Origin: Hydrogenophaga sp. IBVHS2
Lineage (GTDB): Bacteria > Pseudomonadota > Gammaproteobacteria > Burkholderiales > Burkholderiaceae_C
Direction of reading: 5' to 3'
Assembly: GCF_002127215.1 (NCBI RefSeq)
Contig: NZ_NFUT01000001.1
Span: 496,001-560,000 of the forward strand
Length of the DNA: 64,000 nt
A program made the position numbers and the translations under genes. This document shows, piece after piece, positions 52,944 to 62,088 of the stretch. Numbering within the stretch: position 1 is the first letter of the stretch; each line of letters starts with the position of its first letter. A model generated the notes under the pieces. It was not told where the DNA came from, ran no database searches, and was given only the letters and a program-made list of their open reading frames with translations.

Positions 52944-53951
52944 TCAGGCCTCGTCGTAGATGACTTCAAGGCTGGGGCGGCTGGTGTCGGTCTTGCCGCA
53001 CATGTCGAACTGCGTGGCCGGCTCCAGCACATAGTCCCGGCCGGTGGCAGACGCCGAGAACAGGCCCAGCAGGGCGTCCTGGCTCAGCGGGCTGGGCTTG
53101 TTGGGGACGGACGTGGCCACGTTGCTGGCCAGCTCGGCGAACATCGGGCCCCAGGGCGAATCGGGCCGGCCGATGATTTCGTAGCTGGCGCTCTTGCGGC
53201 GGATGTCGTCGTTGGCCGGAATGGTGGAGAGCACCGGAATGCCCACCGCCTGGGCGAAGGCCGAGGCCTCGCCGGTGCCGTCGTCGCGGTTGATGACCAT
53301 GCCGGCCACGCCCACGTTGCCGCCGAGCTTGCGGAAGTACTCCACCGCACTGCACACGTTGTTGGCCACGTACAGCGACTGCAGGTCGTTGCTGGCCACC
53401 ACGATGACCTTCTGGCACATGTCGCGGGCGATCGGCAGGCCGAAGCCGCCGCACACCACGTCGCCCAGGAAGTCGAGCAGCACGTAGTCGAAGCCCCACT
53501 CGTGGAAGCCGAGTTTTTCCAGCGTCTCGAAGCCGTGGATGATGCCGCGGCCACCGCAGCCACGGCCGACCTCGGGACCACCGAGTTCCATGGCGTACAC
53601 ACCGTCGCGCTTGAAGCACACGTCACCGATCTGCACCGCCTCGCCGGCCAGCTTCTTCTTGCTGCTGGTCTCGATGATGGTGGGGCAGGCGCGGCCGCCG
53701 AACAGCAGGCTGGTGGTGTCGCTCTTGGGGTCGCAGCCGATCAGCAGCACCTTCTTGCCCTGCTGGGCCATCATGTAGCTCAGGTTGGCCAGCGTGAAGC
53801 TCTTGCCGATGCCACCCTTGCCGTAGATGGCAATGATCTGGGTCTCCTTCTTGACCTCGCCGGTGTGCACCGGATCGGGTTCGATGGAGGCCTCCTGCCG
53901 CAGCCGCTCCTGGAAGTGGACCGGATGGGTTTTGAGTTCGGGTGCATTCAT
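52944..53951 (-). CDS. bchX: Chlorophyllide a reductase iron protein
   Basis: 335 residues, NifH-like ATPase. P-loop [11 protein letters not shown] (about residues 43-52), cluster ligands Cys132 (RGCGGRG) and Cys167 (DVVCGGFG). Donates electrons to BchYZ. It is paralogous to bchL at 31.4 kb but has the BchX-specific N-terminal extension and the LLIGCDPKSDTTSLLFGG block. The start overlaps the bchC stop by 4 bases. Confidence 0.97.
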   Translation of the reverse strand: MNAPELKTHPVHFQERLRQEASIEPDPVHTGEVKKETQIIAIYGKGGIGKSFTLANLSYMMAQQGKKVLLIGCDPKSDTTSLLFGGRACPTIIETSSKKKLAGEAVQIGDVCFKRDGVYAMELGGPEVGRGCGGRGIIHGFETLEKLGFHEWGFDYVLLDFLGDVVCGGFGLPIARDMCQKVIVVASNDLQSLYVANNVCSAVEYFRKLGGNVGVAGMVINRDDGTGEASAFAQAVGIPVLSTIPANDDIRRKSASYEIIGRPDSPWGPMFAELASNVATSVPNKPSPLSQDALLGLFSASATGRDYVLEPATQFDMCGKTDTSRPSLEVIYDEA

Positions 53952-54919
53952 GCGTTGCTCCAGTCGAGGACCATCTTCAGACACAGCGGGTCGCCGAACG
54001 CCGCCTCGTAGGCCGCGTGGGCGCGGACCGGTGATTCGGTGTGGGTGATCAGCCCGTCCAGGCTCAGGCGGCCGGTGTTGACCAGTTCGGTCACGGCCAG
54101 CAGGTCGGCGCGCTTCCACTCGGCGGCCACGCGGATCGTGGCCTCGCGCATGAAGGCGGGCGCGTAGGCGAACGACAGGTCCTGGCGGTAGAAGCCGGCC
54201 AGCACCACCTCGCCGCCCTTGACCAGGCGCGGGATGACGGTGTGCAGCACGCCGGCGTCGCCGCTGACGTCGTAGATGGCGTTGTATTTCGCCGTGGTGT
54301 CCTCGTCCGGGTGCACCACGGTGTAGCCCTCTGCCCCGCTGCGGCGGGCGGCCTGGGTTTCCCAGACCACCGGGGCCGGGGCGCCGGCGGCCACGGTCAG
54401 GCGCGCCAGCAGGCGGCCCATGACGCCGTGGCCGACGATCAGGTCGGGCGGGGTGCCGGGGTCGCGGGTGCCGCCCTGGCTGACGGTGTGGTAGGCGGTG
54501 GCGGCCAGGGCCAGCAGCACCGCCGAGGCGCCCTGGGCATTGCCGTCGGGGCTCAGGCGGACCACGCGGTCGGCGGGCACCACCAGGCGCGAGCCGGCAC
54601 CGCCGAACAGGTTGTGCACGCCTTCAAAGCTGTAGGAACCCGGCACGAACACCCGGTCGCCCAGGGCCGGGGCCTGCCGGCCGGTCAGGTCGCCATGGAC
54701 CCGCACCACCCGACCCACCGTCTCGTAGCCGGGCACCAGCGGGTAGCCCATGCCGGGGAAGGGGGGCATGCTGCCGTCCCAGAGCAGGCGCTCGGTGCCG
54801 GTGCTGATGCCGCTGTGTTCCACCTGCACCTCCACGTCGCCCGGCTGTGCCGCCCGCAGGGGCAGCGACCGCACCGAAAGCTGGCACGGTTGCTGGAAGA
54901 CGATGGCGGCGGCGTTCAT
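53948..54919 (-). CDS. bchC: 3-hydroxyethyl bacteriochlorophyllide a dehydrogenase
   Basis: 323 residues, zinc-type alcohol dehydrogenase-like (MDR) fold. It oxidises the C3 hydroxyethyl to the acetyl group. Early segment HSGISTGTERLLWDGSMPPFPGMGYPLVPGYE-type block and the NAD motif VGHGVMGRLLARL near residue 165 are visible. No Shine-Dalgarno sequence precedes the ATG, and a -10 box ends 7 bases upstream, suggesting a leaderless transcript from its own promoter, in addition to readthrough from crtEF. Confidence 0.95.
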   Translation of the reverse strand: MNAAAIVFQQPCQLSVRSLPLRAAQPGDVEVQVEHSGISTGTERLLWDGSMPPFPGMGYPLVPGYETVGRVVRVHGDLTGRQAPALGDRVFVPGSYSFEGVHNLFGGAGSRLVVPADRVVRLSPDGNAQGASAVLLALAATAYHTVSQGGTRDPGTPPDLIVGHGVMGRLLARLTVAAGAPAPVVWETQAARRSGAEGYTVVHPDEDTTAKYNAIYDVSGDAGVLHTVIPRLVKGGEVVLAGFYRQDLSFAYAPAFMREATIRVAAEWKRADLLAVTELVNTGRLSLDGLITHTESPVRAHAAYEAAFGDPLCLKMVLDWSNA

Positions 54920-54926
54920 GTGTTGT

Positions 54927-54967
54927 ATTTAATGGTTGACAGATTGCAGTGTCACTCTTTATTGACA
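54927..54967 (-). promoter_or_regulatory. bchC promoter with PpsR palindrome
   Basis: The palindrome TGTCACTCTTTATTGACA (54950-54967) overlaps the crtF stop. Its gene-proximal half provides a -35 box GTGACA (54950-54955); 17 bases later is a -10 candidate TTAAAT (54927-54932), ending 7 bases before the bchC ATG. A further pair of half sites in outward orientation (TTGACA and TGTCA) lies between them. Confidence 0.7.
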
Positions 54968-56151
54968 CTCGCGCCTGTGGATAAGGGTAAACACCTAGTT
55001 TTTTGTCCCATCAGCAGGGCGGCATGCACCGGCTGGTGGCCTGGCAGGCGGCGCACCTGGTCGAAGCCGGCCTCGGTCATGAGCTGCATCAGCTCGGCCG
55101 GGCTGCGCAGCCGGCCCGATCCCATGGCCAGCAGGTAGAAATGGAAATACGGGTCGGGTGTGGCCGGCTGGCCCTCCACCTCGGCCATGGGCTCGGCCAG
55201 CAGCAGTTCGCCCCCGACCGGCAGGGCATCGTGGATGGCGCGCAGCAGCCGGCGCACGGCGGCATCCGGGTGGTCGTGGGCCACGCGCACCAGGGTGATC
55301 AGGTCGGCGCCCGGTGGCAGCGGGTCGTGCAGGAAGCTGCCCGGGTGGCATTCGATGCGGGCGGACAGCCCCTGGTCGGCGATGCGCTGGCGGGCCAGCT
55401 GCGAGACCGGTGGCAGGTCCATGTGCATCAGGGCCAGTGCCGGGTGGCGGCGGGCCAGGGCACACACCCAGCCGCCCAGGCCGCCGCCCACGTCCAGCAC
55501 CTTGCGGTGGCGGCTGAAGTCGTGGCCGGCCAGCATCTCGTCGATGACGAAGCGCTGCGAACTGGCCATGAGGGCCGAATAGCGCGCGAACTGATTGGCC
55601 GGTGCCGGCGCCTGCGAACGCCCGTCCTGGTGGTCGGTGTAGGGCCACCAGGCGTGCATCTGGGCGCCATCGGGGTCGCGCAGCAGGGCCAGCGGGTCGT
55701 GCAGGTCGCGGTACAGCGTGGCGTTGTGTTCGACCATGTCGCGGATGCCGGCGTGCACCGCCAGCGGCGCCCCCAGCGGGCCCAGGCCGTAGCGCCCGGG
55801 GCCGCGCTGCTCCAGCAGCTGCAGGGCCACGGCGGAGTCCAGCAGGCGCTGCAGGTGGGCCGGCGGTATCCGGTCGCGCTGGGCCATCTCGTCCAGGGTG
55901 TGCGGCCGCTCGGCCAGCCGCTCGAACAGCTGCAGGCGCACGCAGCCCAGCAGCACCTGCGAATGCACGAAGCCGGCCATGAGGTCGAACAGCTGGCGCG
56001 AACGCCGCTTCACCAGCCAGCGGGTGAAGACGCTGCGGCCGGCCCACTGGCCCAGGGCCGGGCTGGTCATCCAGCGGTCCACCTGGCGCGCCCAGCGCTC
56101 GCCCCAGCCGCTGGCTGCGGCCGGTGGGGTGACGGGTTGCAGGGCGCTCAT
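54952..56151 (-). CDS. crtF: Demethylspheroidene O-methyltransferase
   Basis: 399 residues, SAM-dependent methyltransferase of the plant-type O-methyltransferase family, methylating the C1 hydroxyl of acyclic carotenoids. N-terminal dimerisation/winged-helix part (about 60-150) and SAM motif VLDVGGGLGGWVCALARRHP near residue 235. It sits 16 bases after crtE. The last codons lie within the PpsR palindrome of bchC. ATG 56151 chosen; the open frame extends upstream without support. Confidence 0.93.
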   Translation of the reverse strand: MSALQPVTPPAAASGWGERWARQVDRWMTSPALGQWAGRSVFTRWLVKRRSRQLFDLMAGFVHSQVLLGCVRLQLFERLAERPHTLDEMAQRDRIPPAHLQRLLDSAVALQLLEQRGPGRYGLGPLGAPLAVHAGIRDMVEHNATLYRDLHDPLALLRDPDGAQMHAWWPYTDHQDGRSQAPAPANQFARYSALMASSQRFVIDEMLAGHDFSRHRKVLDVGGGLGGWVCALARRHPALALMHMDLPPVSQLARQRIADQGLSARIECHPGSFLHDPLPPGADLITLVRVAHDHPDAAVRRLLRAIHDALPVGGELLLAEPMAEVEGQPATPDPYFHFYLLAMGSGRLRSPAELMQLMTEAGFDQVRRLPGHQPVHAALLMGQKTRCLPLSTGASVNKE

Positions 56152-56167
56152 GGCGGTGCAGGGGGCT

Positions 56168-57094
56168 TCAGGCCACGGCCGGGCGGTGCATGACGCGGGT
56201 GGGGCGGGTGCGCTCGCGCTCGATCCGGGCACTGGTGTCCGGCGGGATCAGGCGCGCTGCTTCGTGCAGCACCAGGGCCTGCATGGCGCTGCGGGCCGGG
56301 CCGGCGGGCACCGAATCGACCGCCGCGGCCATGAGCGCCTGGAAGTGGTCCATGGCGCCGCCCAGACCCAGGTCGCTGGCGGCACTCGGCCGGTGGTGGG
56401 TGGCGTCCTGGCCGGCGGGTTTGCCCAGCTGGTCGGATTCCATCAGCACGTCGCGGATGTCGTCGGCCACCTGGTAGGCCTCGCCCAGGCATTCGCCCAG
56501 CGCGCGCCAGCCGGCGGGGTCGGCCCCGGCCGCCAGGGCGCCGGCGCAGGTGGAGGCCACGAACAGCGCACCGGTCTTGGCGCGCTGGTAGGCGGCCAGT
56601 TCCACCTGGGGTTCGCATTCCCAGGCCTGACCGGCCACGATGCCGTCGGGCGCGCCGGTGCCGGTGCAGACCAGCTGCAGCAGGCCGGGCAGGCGATCGA
56701 TGTGGGCCGGCGACTGCCGTGCGCCATGGGCCAGCGCCTGGTAGGCCAGCACGATGAGGGCATCGCCGGTGAGCAGGGCCAGCGGCTCGCCGTACAGGCG
56801 GTGCACCGTGGGCTGGCCGCGCCGGGTGTCGGCGTCGTCGAAGGCGGGCATGTCGTCGTGCACCAGCGATGCGCAGTGCAGCAGCTCGATGGCCACGGCC
56901 GCCGCGTCGCTCAGGGCCGGGGCGCTGTCGCCGCAGGCCCGCGCCACCGCCAGGCAGAGCTGGGGACGGATGCGGGCACCGCCCGGAAACACCGCATGCC
57001 GCATGGCCGCCAGCAGCCGGGGCGGGGCGCTGGGGCTGTGGGCCCGCAACAGTTGCGATTCGAGCGCTTGCTGTATGCGTGACATCAGGTCCAT
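56168..57094 (-). CDS. crtE: Geranylgeranyl diphosphate synthase
   Basis: 308 residues. First Asp-rich motif HDDMPAFDD (about residues 79-87) and second DDIRD near residue 210, as in IspA/CrtE prenyltransferases. It supplies GGPP both for CrtB and for BchG. I used ATG 57094 with a GAGG ribosome site; a TTG 17 codons upstream is in frame but lies inside the PpsR palindrome. First gene of the minus-strand superoperon. Confidence 0.94.
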   Translation of the reverse strand: MDLMSRIQQALESQLLRAHSPSAPPRLLAAMRHAVFPGGARIRPQLCLAVARACGDSAPALSDAAAVAIELLHCASLVHDDMPAFDDADTRRGQPTVHRLYGEPLALLTGDALIVLAYQALAHGARQSPAHIDRLPGLLQLVCTGTGAPDGIVAGQAWECEPQVELAAYQRAKTGALFVASTCAGALAAGADPAGWRALGECLGEAYQVADDIRDVLMESDQLGKPAGQDATHHRPSAASDLGLGGAMDHFQALMAAAVDSVPAGPARSAMQALVLHEAARLIPPDTSARIERERTRPTRVMHRPAVA

Positions 57095-57139
57095 GGCGGC
57101 CTCGGTGGTGGCGCTGTCAGAAAGATTCGACAGATCGAG

Positions 57140-57171
57140 TGTCAATCTAACATGACACTTCGGAATGTCAA
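57140..57171 (-). promoter_or_regulatory. crtE promoter with PpsR palindrome
   Basis: The palindrome TGTCAATCTAACATGACA occupies 57140-57157. A -35 box TTGACA (57166-57171 on the complementary strand) is followed by 16 bases and a -10 TAGATT (57144-57149) embedded in the palindrome. Bound PpsR would cover the -10. The predicted leader to the crtE ATG is about 43 bases. Confidence 0.72.
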
Positions 57172-57221
57172 TGAACTTTCTTTGGACGGATCCATCACCG
57201 GCTCCCGCCCCGGGCGGCGGT

Positions 57222-57268
57222 TTGTGTCATACGAACGGCTGTGGTACAAGTGTCAATTCAAATTGACA
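57222..57268 (+). promoter_or_regulatory. PpsR palindrome and putative ccm promoter
   Basis: The best palindrome in the window, TGTCAATTCAAATTGACA (57251-57268), faces ccmA. Directly upstream a weak promoter can be drawn: TTGTGT (57222-57227), 17 bases, TACAAG (57245-57250). The site would sit over the transcription start. It is 111 bases centre-to-centre from the crtE palindrome, so cooperative binding for crtE is the alternative explanation. Confidence 0.65.
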
Positions 57269-57309
57269 TGTCGCGTCGGCATGCCAAGGCCAACCCCGAG
57301 GGACTCCCG

Positions 57310-57933
57310 TTGAACACACCTGGCCTGGTGCTGGATTCGGTGACTTGCTCACGCGGCGGGCGCACCCTGTTGTCCGGCCTGAACCTGCAGCTGGCCCCTG
57401 GTCAGTGGCTGCAGGTCCGGGGGGCCAACGGTGCCGGCAAGACGAGTCTGCTGCGGCTCATCAGCGGCCTGTTGCCGCCCGAGGCGGGCGAGGTGCGCTG
57501 GCGGGGCGAACCGGTGGTGACCCAGCGCGATCGCTGGTGCCGCGAGCGCCTGTACCTCGGGCACGAAGCCGCGCTCAAGGACGATCTCGACCCGCTGGAG
57601 AACCTGCTGGCCGCCAGCGTGCTGGCCGGCTGGCCGACCAGCCGACCCCAGGCCCGTGCCGCCCTGGCCGACGCCGGCCTGCGCGGCTGCGAACGCACGC
57701 CGGTGCGCCGCCTCTCGCAGGGCCAGCGTCGCCGCTGCGGCCTGGCCAGGCTGCTGCTGTCGCGCCATTCGCCGCTGTGGGTGCTGGACGAGCCCTTCAA
57801 TGCCCTGGACGCCGATGCCTGCGACTGGCTGGCCTTGCGGCTGCAGGCCCATCTGCAGGGCGGCGGGCTGCTGGTGCTCACCAGCCATCAGCAGGTGCCG
57901 CTGACGCAGCCGGCGCAGGAGCTGCAACTGTGA
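57310..57933 (+). CDS. ccmA: Heme exporter ATP-binding protein CcmA
   Basis: 207 residues from a TTG start. Walker A RGANGAGKTSLLRL (about 37-50), signature LSQGQRRRCGLARLL and Walker B LWVLDEPFNALD. CcmAB is the ABC module that releases holo-CcmE from CcmCDE. TTG 57310 is preferred because a GAGGG ribosome site precedes it and the protein then starts (M)NTPGLVLDS as CcmA proteins do; the ATG at 57268 has no ribosome site and touches the PpsR palindrome. First gene of the ccm operon. Confidence 0.9.
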   Translation: MNTPGLVLDSVTCSRGGRTLLSGLNLQLAPGQWLQVRGANGAGKTSLLRLISGLLPPEAGEVRWRGEPVVTQRDRWCRERLYLGHEAALKDDLDPLENLLAASVLAGWPTSRPQARAALADAGLRGCERTPVRRLSQGQRRRCGLARLLLSRHSPLWVLDEPFNALDADACDWLALRLQAHLQGGGLLVLTSHQQVPLTQPAQELQL

Positions 57934-58661
57934 ACACCGTGGCCACGCCCGCCGGCGGCCTGGGCCTGGAAGCCCCGTCCCCCGCCCCCCGGCTGTTCGA
58001 CGGCCTGCGTGCGGTGTTCCTGCGCGACCTGCGCATCGCCCTGCGCCGGCGCAGCGACACCCTGGCCGCGCTGGTCTTCTTCGTGCTGGTGGTCAGCCTG
58101 TTCCCGCTGGGTGTGGGGCCGGAGCCGGGCCTGCTGCGCACCATGGCCCCGGGCGTGGTGTGGGTGGCGGCCCTGCTGGCCTGCACCCTGCCGCTCTCCC
58201 GCCTGTTCGCCGACGACCATGCCGACGGCACGCTGGAGCAGCTGCTGCTTTCGCCGCACCCGCTGGCGCTGCTGGTGCTGGGCAAGGTGGCGGCGCACTG
58301 GGTGGCCGGTGTGCTGCCGCTGGTGCTGGTGGCGCCGGTGCTGGCGCTGCAGTTCGGGCTGCCGGGCTCGGCCATCGGCGTGCTGCTGCTGTCCCTGCTG
58401 CTGGGCTCCCCGGTGCTCAGCCTGGTGGGCTCGCTGGGGGCTGCGCTGACGTTGGGTCTGCGCGGCGGCGGCGTGCTGATGTCGCTGCTGGTGCTGCCGC
58501 TGCTGGTGCCGGTGCTGATCTTTGGTGCCGGCGCGGTGCAGGCCCACCTGGCCGGCATCGGTGTGGCCGGCCATTTCTCGCTGCTGGGGGCGCTGCTGCT
58601 GCTGGCCCTGCTGGCGGCACCCACCGTCACCGGCGCCGCGTTGCGCATTGCCCTGGAGTGA
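57930..58661 (+). CDS. ccmB: Heme exporter membrane protein CcmB
   Basis: 243 residues, six membrane spans. The FLRDLRIALRRRSDTLAALVFF start region and the FADDHADGTLEQLLLSPHPL loop are CcmB signatures. The GTG start overlaps the ccmA stop (GTGA). The first 20 residues are a variable Ala/Pro-rich extension relative to most CcmB proteins. Confidence 0.93.
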   Translation: MNTVATPAGGLGLEAPSPAPRLFDGLRAVFLRDLRIALRRRSDTLAALVFFVLVVSLFPLGVGPEPGLLRTMAPGVVWVAALLACTLPLSRLFADDHADGTLEQLLLSPHPLALLVLGKVAAHWVAGVLPLVLVAPVLALQFGLPGSAIGVLLLSLLLGSPVLSLVGSLGAALTLGLRGGGVLMSLLVLPLLVPVLIFGAGAVQAHLAGIGVAGHFSLLGALLLLALLAAPTVTGAALRIALE

Positions 58662-58665
58662 GGCC

Positions 58666-59418
58666 ATGAACCGATCCCGCTTCTTTCATTTCGCGGCCCC
58701 GGCCCGCTTTCATGCCCTGGCCGGGCGTCTGGTGCCCTGGTTCGGCTCGGCCGCCGTGGTGCTGGCCCTGCTCGGCCTGTACGTGGGCTTCTTCGTGGCC
58801 CCCAGCGACGCCCAGCAGGGCGAGGCCTACCGCATCATCTATGTGCACGTGCCGGCGGCCTGGATGTCGATGTTCGTGTACCTGGTCATGGCGGGCTGGG
58901 CCGGGGTGGGTCTGATCTTCAATGCCCGGCTGGCCAGCGTCATGGCGCTGGCGCTGGCGCCCACCGGGGCGCTCATGACGTTTCTTGCCCTGTGGACCGG
59001 CGCTTTGTGGGGCCAGCCCACCTGGGGCACCTGGTGGGTGTGGGACGCGCGCCTCACGTCCGAGCTGGTGCTGCTGTTCCTCTACATCGGCTTCATGGCG
59101 CTGCACGGCGCCATCGACGACCCGCGCCGTGCCGACCGCGCTGCCGGCCTGCTGGCGCTGGTGGGCGTGGTCAACCTGCCCATCATCTATTTCTCGGTGC
59201 AGTGGTGGAACACGCTGCACCAGGGCGCTTCGGTCACCCTCAACAAGGCGCCCAGCATGGCCGCGCCCATGCTGCTGGGCATGCTGCTCATGGCGCTGGC
59301 CGCCTGGGCCTACTGCATTGCCATGGGCCTGTCGCGCGCCCGGGTGCTGCTGCTGGAGCGCGACCGCCACACCGACTGGGCCCGCGCGGCCCTGCGCACA
59401 TCCCCGGAGGCCGCATGA
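58666..59418 (+). CDS. ccmC: Heme handling protein CcmC
   Basis: 250 residues, six spans. The tryptophan-rich WWD motif [20 protein letters not shown] lies at about residues 118-136; His61 (YVHVPAAW) and the later His in WNTLHQG flank it as the heme ligands. It loads heme onto CcmE. Four bases separate it from ccmB. Confidence 0.95.
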   Translation: MNRSRFFHFAAPARFHALAGRLVPWFGSAAVVLALLGLYVGFFVAPSDAQQGEAYRIIYVHVPAAWMSMFVYLVMAGWAGVGLIFNARLASVMALALAPTGALMTFLALWTGALWGQPTWGTWWVWDARLTSELVLLFLYIGFMALHGAIDDPRRADRAAGLLALVGVVNLPIIYFSVQWWNTLHQGASVTLNKAPSMAAPMLLGMLLMALAAWAYCIAMGLSRARVLLLERDRHTDWARAALRTSPEAA

Positions 59419-59633
59419 ACATCGCCGACTTTCTCGCCATGGACGGCCATGGTCTGTATGTGTGGGGCTCGCTGGGCATGTGCATGGCGGTGCTGGTGGC
59501 CGAGGTGGCCCTGCTGCGCCTGCGCCGTCGCCTGCTGGCGCAGGCGCTGAGCGACGAGCTCGACGACGAGATCCCGGCGCACCGGCCCGGACGCGCCGCC
59601 GACCGGAACCGGCTGCACGGAGGCCGGGCATGA
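59415..59633 (+). CDS. ccmD: Heme exporter small subunit CcmD
   Basis: 72 residues. [21 protein letters not shown] then one membrane helix and a basic stretch RLRRRLL, the usual CcmD pattern. It stabilises the CcmABC-CcmE complex. Overlaps ccmC by 4 bases and ccmE by 4 bases. The hydrophilic tail is slightly longer than typical. Confidence 0.88.
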   Translation: MNIADFLAMDGHGLYVWGSLGMCMAVLVAEVALLRLRRRLLAQALSDELDDEIPAHRPGRAADRNRLHGGRA

Positions 59634-60088
59634 CGCCGCGCCGCCGCCGCGCCCTGGCCCTGCTGGTGGGCCTGTGCACCGTGGGCGCCGCCAGCGCCCT
59701 GGTGCTCAATGCCTTCCGCAGCAACCTGGTGTTCTTCTACAGCCCCACCCAGGTGGCCGCCAGCGAGGCCCCGCGCGAGCGCAGCTTCCGGGTCGGCGGT
59801 CTGGTGGAAGAGGGCAGCCTGGTGCGCGATGCCCAGGGTCTGACCATCCGCTTCGCCGTCACCGACACGGTGCAGCGGGTGCCGGTCACCTACACCGGCC
59901 TGCTGCCCGACCTGTTCCAGGAAGGCAAGGGCGTGGTGGCCCAGGGCCGCCTGGGGGCCGACGGTGTGTTCCGCGCCGACCAGGTGCTGGCCAAGCACGA
60001 CGAGAACTACATGGCGCCCGAAGCCGCCGATGCGCTGGCCAAGGCCCGCGCCGGCCAGACCGTGGTGCTGCCGGAGGGCCGGCCATGA
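59630..60088 (+). CDS. ccmE: Heme chaperone CcmE
   Basis: 152 residues. One N-terminal membrane anchor (about 7-26) and a periplasmic beta-barrel. The heme-attachment motif [12 protein letters not shown] has the covalent His123 and Tyr127. It carries heme from CcmC to CcmF. Overlaps ccmF by 4 bases. Confidence 0.96.
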   Translation: MTPRRRRALALLVGLCTVGAASALVLNAFRSNLVFFYSPTQVAASEAPRERSFRVGGLVEEGSLVRDAQGLTIRFAVTDTVQRVPVTYTGLLPDLFQEGKGVVAQGRLGADGVFRADQVLAKHDENYMAPEAADALAKARAGQTVVLPEGRP

Positions 60089-62088
60089 TTCCCGAAATCG
60101 GTCATTTCGCGCTGGTGCTGGCCCTGGTCATGGCGCTGGTGCAGTCGGTGCTGCCCCTGTGGGGCGCCCAGACCGGCCACTCCGGCTGGATGCGCCTGGC
60201 CACGCCGGCCGCCACCGCGCAATGCCTGCTGCTGCTGGTGGCCTACGCCTGCCTGACCCAGGCCTTCGTCGCGAGCGACTTCTCGGTCAAGCTCGCGGCC
60301 CAGCATTCGCACACCGCGCTGCCCCTGATCTACCGCATCACGGCGGTGTGGGGCAACCACGAAGGCTCGATCCTGCTGTGGTCGCTGGTGCTGTCGCTCT
60401 GGACCTTTGCGGTGGCCCACCGCAGCGCCGCGCTCGACCTGCCCATGCGGGCCCGGGTGCTGGGCGTGATGGGGCTCATCAGCGTGGGTTTCCTGCTGTT
60501 CACGCTGTTCACCTCCAACCCCTTCCTGCGGCTGGACGTGCCGCCGCTGGACGGCCAGGACCTCAACCCGCTGCTGCAGGACCCCGGCATGGCCATCCAC
60601 CCGCCCATGCTCTACATGGGCTATGTGGGCTTCGTGGTGGCCTTCGCCTTCGCGGTGGCGGCCTTGCTGGCCGGCCGGCTCGATGCCGCCTGGGCGCACT
60701 GGTCGCGGCCCTGGACGCTGCTGGCCTGGATGTTCCTGACCATCGGCATCGCGCTGGGCAGCTTCTGGGCCTACTACGAGCTGGGCTGGGGCGGCTGGTG
60801 GTTCTGGGACCCGGTCGAGAACGCCTCCTTCATGCCGTGGCTGGTGGGCACGGCGCTGATCCATTCGCTGTCGGTGTCCGAGAAGCGTGGGGCCTTCCGC
60901 CGCTGGACCGTGCTGCTGGCCATCCTGGCGTTCTCGCTCTCGCTGCTGGGCACCTTCATCGTGCGCTCGGGCGTGCTCAGCTCGGTTCACGCCTTTGCCA
61001 CCGACCCGGCCCGGGGGGTGTTCATCCTGGCCTTCCTGGCCGTGGTGGTGGGCGGCTCGCTGGCGCTGTTTGCCTGGCGTGCCCCGGCCATCGGCGCGGG
61101 CGACCGCTTCGAGCCGGTGAGCCGCGAATCCTTCCTGCTGGCCAACAACGTGCTGCTGCTCAGCGCGGCTGCCGCGGTGCTGCTGGGCACGCTGTACCCG
61201 CTGATCATCGATGCACTGGGCCAGGGCAAGCTCTCGGTCGGGCCGCCGTATTTCCAGGCGGTGTTCGTGCCCCTGATGGCGCCCGCGCTGTTCCTCATGG
61301 GGCTGGGTCCGCTGGCCCGCTGGCGCAGCGCCCAGCTGCCCGACCTGGCCCTGCGGCTGCGGGCCGCTGCCGCCGTGGCCATGGCCGGTGCGCTGCTGGC
61401 CGCGCTGCTGCTGGGCGTGTGGACGCCGATGTCGGCCCTGGGCCTGCTCATGTCAGCCTGGGTGGCGGCCAGCACCCTGGCCGGCGCATGGCAGCGGCTG
61501 CACGATCACCCCGGGCCGGGCTGGCGGGCGCGGCTGGCTGCCCAGAGCGGTGCCTGGTGGGGCCTGCAGCTGGCCCACCTCGGCGTGGCGGTGTTCGTGG
61601 CCGGCGTGACCGTGGTCAGCAGCCTGAGCACCGAGTCGGACGTGCGCATGGAGCCGGGGCAGACGGTGGAGGCCGGTGGTCACCGCTTCACGCTGCGCAG
61701 CGTGGAGCTGGTGCAGGGGCCCAACTACACCGCCGGGCGCGCGACCATCGACGTGGTGCGCGATGGTCAGGCCGTGGCCACCTTGAGGCCCGAGCGCCGC
61801 ATCTACACCGTCAGCCGAATGCCCATGACCGAGGTCGCGATCGACCGGGGCGTGCTGCGTGACCTGTATGTCGCCCTGGGCGAGCCGGTGAGCGCCACCG
61901 CCTGGAGCGTGCGCCTGCACCACAAGCCGCTGGTGAACTGGATCTGGGGCGGCTGCCTGCTCATGGCCCTGGGTGGCCTGCTGGCGGCTGCCGACCGCCG
62001 CTACCGCACGGTCCGGCTGGCCCGCACGGCTGGCGCCGCCGGCGTGCCGGCCCGGCCCGCCGCGCCGGGGCAGAAGGGGTTTGCATGA
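60085..62088 (+). CDS. ccmF: Cytochrome c heme lyase subunit CcmF
   Basis: 667 residues, about 15 spans. WWD motif [20 protein letters not shown] at about residues 233-252, [12 protein letters not shown] upstream and the periplasmic domain near the C-terminus. It ligates heme to apocytochromes with CcmH and CcmI and would act on the four-heme PufC. Overlaps ccmG by 4 bases. Confidence 0.96.
   Translation: MIPEIGHFALVLALVMALVQSVLPLWGAQTGHSGWMRLATPAATAQCLLLLVAYACLTQAFVASDFSVKLAAQHSHTALPLIYRITAVWGNHEGSILLWSLVLSLWTFAVAHRSAALDLPMRARVLGVMGLISVGFLLFTLFTSNPFLRLDVPPLDGQDLNPLLQDPGMAIHPPMLYMGYVGFVVAFAFAVAALLAGRLDAAWAHWSRPWTLLAWMFLTIGIALGSFWAYYELGWGGWWFWDPVENASFMPWLVGTALIHSLSVSEKRGAFRRWTVLLAILAFSLSLLGTFIVRSGVLSSVHAFATDPARGVFILAFLAVVVGGSLALFAWRAPAIGAGDRFEPVSRESFLLANNVLLLSAAAAVLLGTLYPLIIDALGQGKLSVGPPYFQAVFVPLMAPALFLMGLGPLARWRSAQLPDLALRLRAAAAVAMAGALLAALLLGVWTPMSALGLLMSAWVAASTLAGAWQRLHDHPGPGWRARLAAQSGAWWGLQLAHLGVAVFVAGVTVVSSLSTESDVRMEPGQTVEAGGHRFTLRSVELVQGPNYTAGRATIDVVRDGQAVATLRPERRIYTVSRMPMTEVAIDRGVLRDLYVALGEPVSATAWSVRLHHKPLVNWIWGGCLLMALGGLLAAADRRYRTVRLARTAGAAGVPARPAAPGQKGFA

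Noticed and set aside
57094..57145. TTG start extending crtE by 17 residues
   Set aside because: It lies inside the PpsR palindrome and at the predicted -10 box, and has no ribosome site; ATG 57094 has GAGG.
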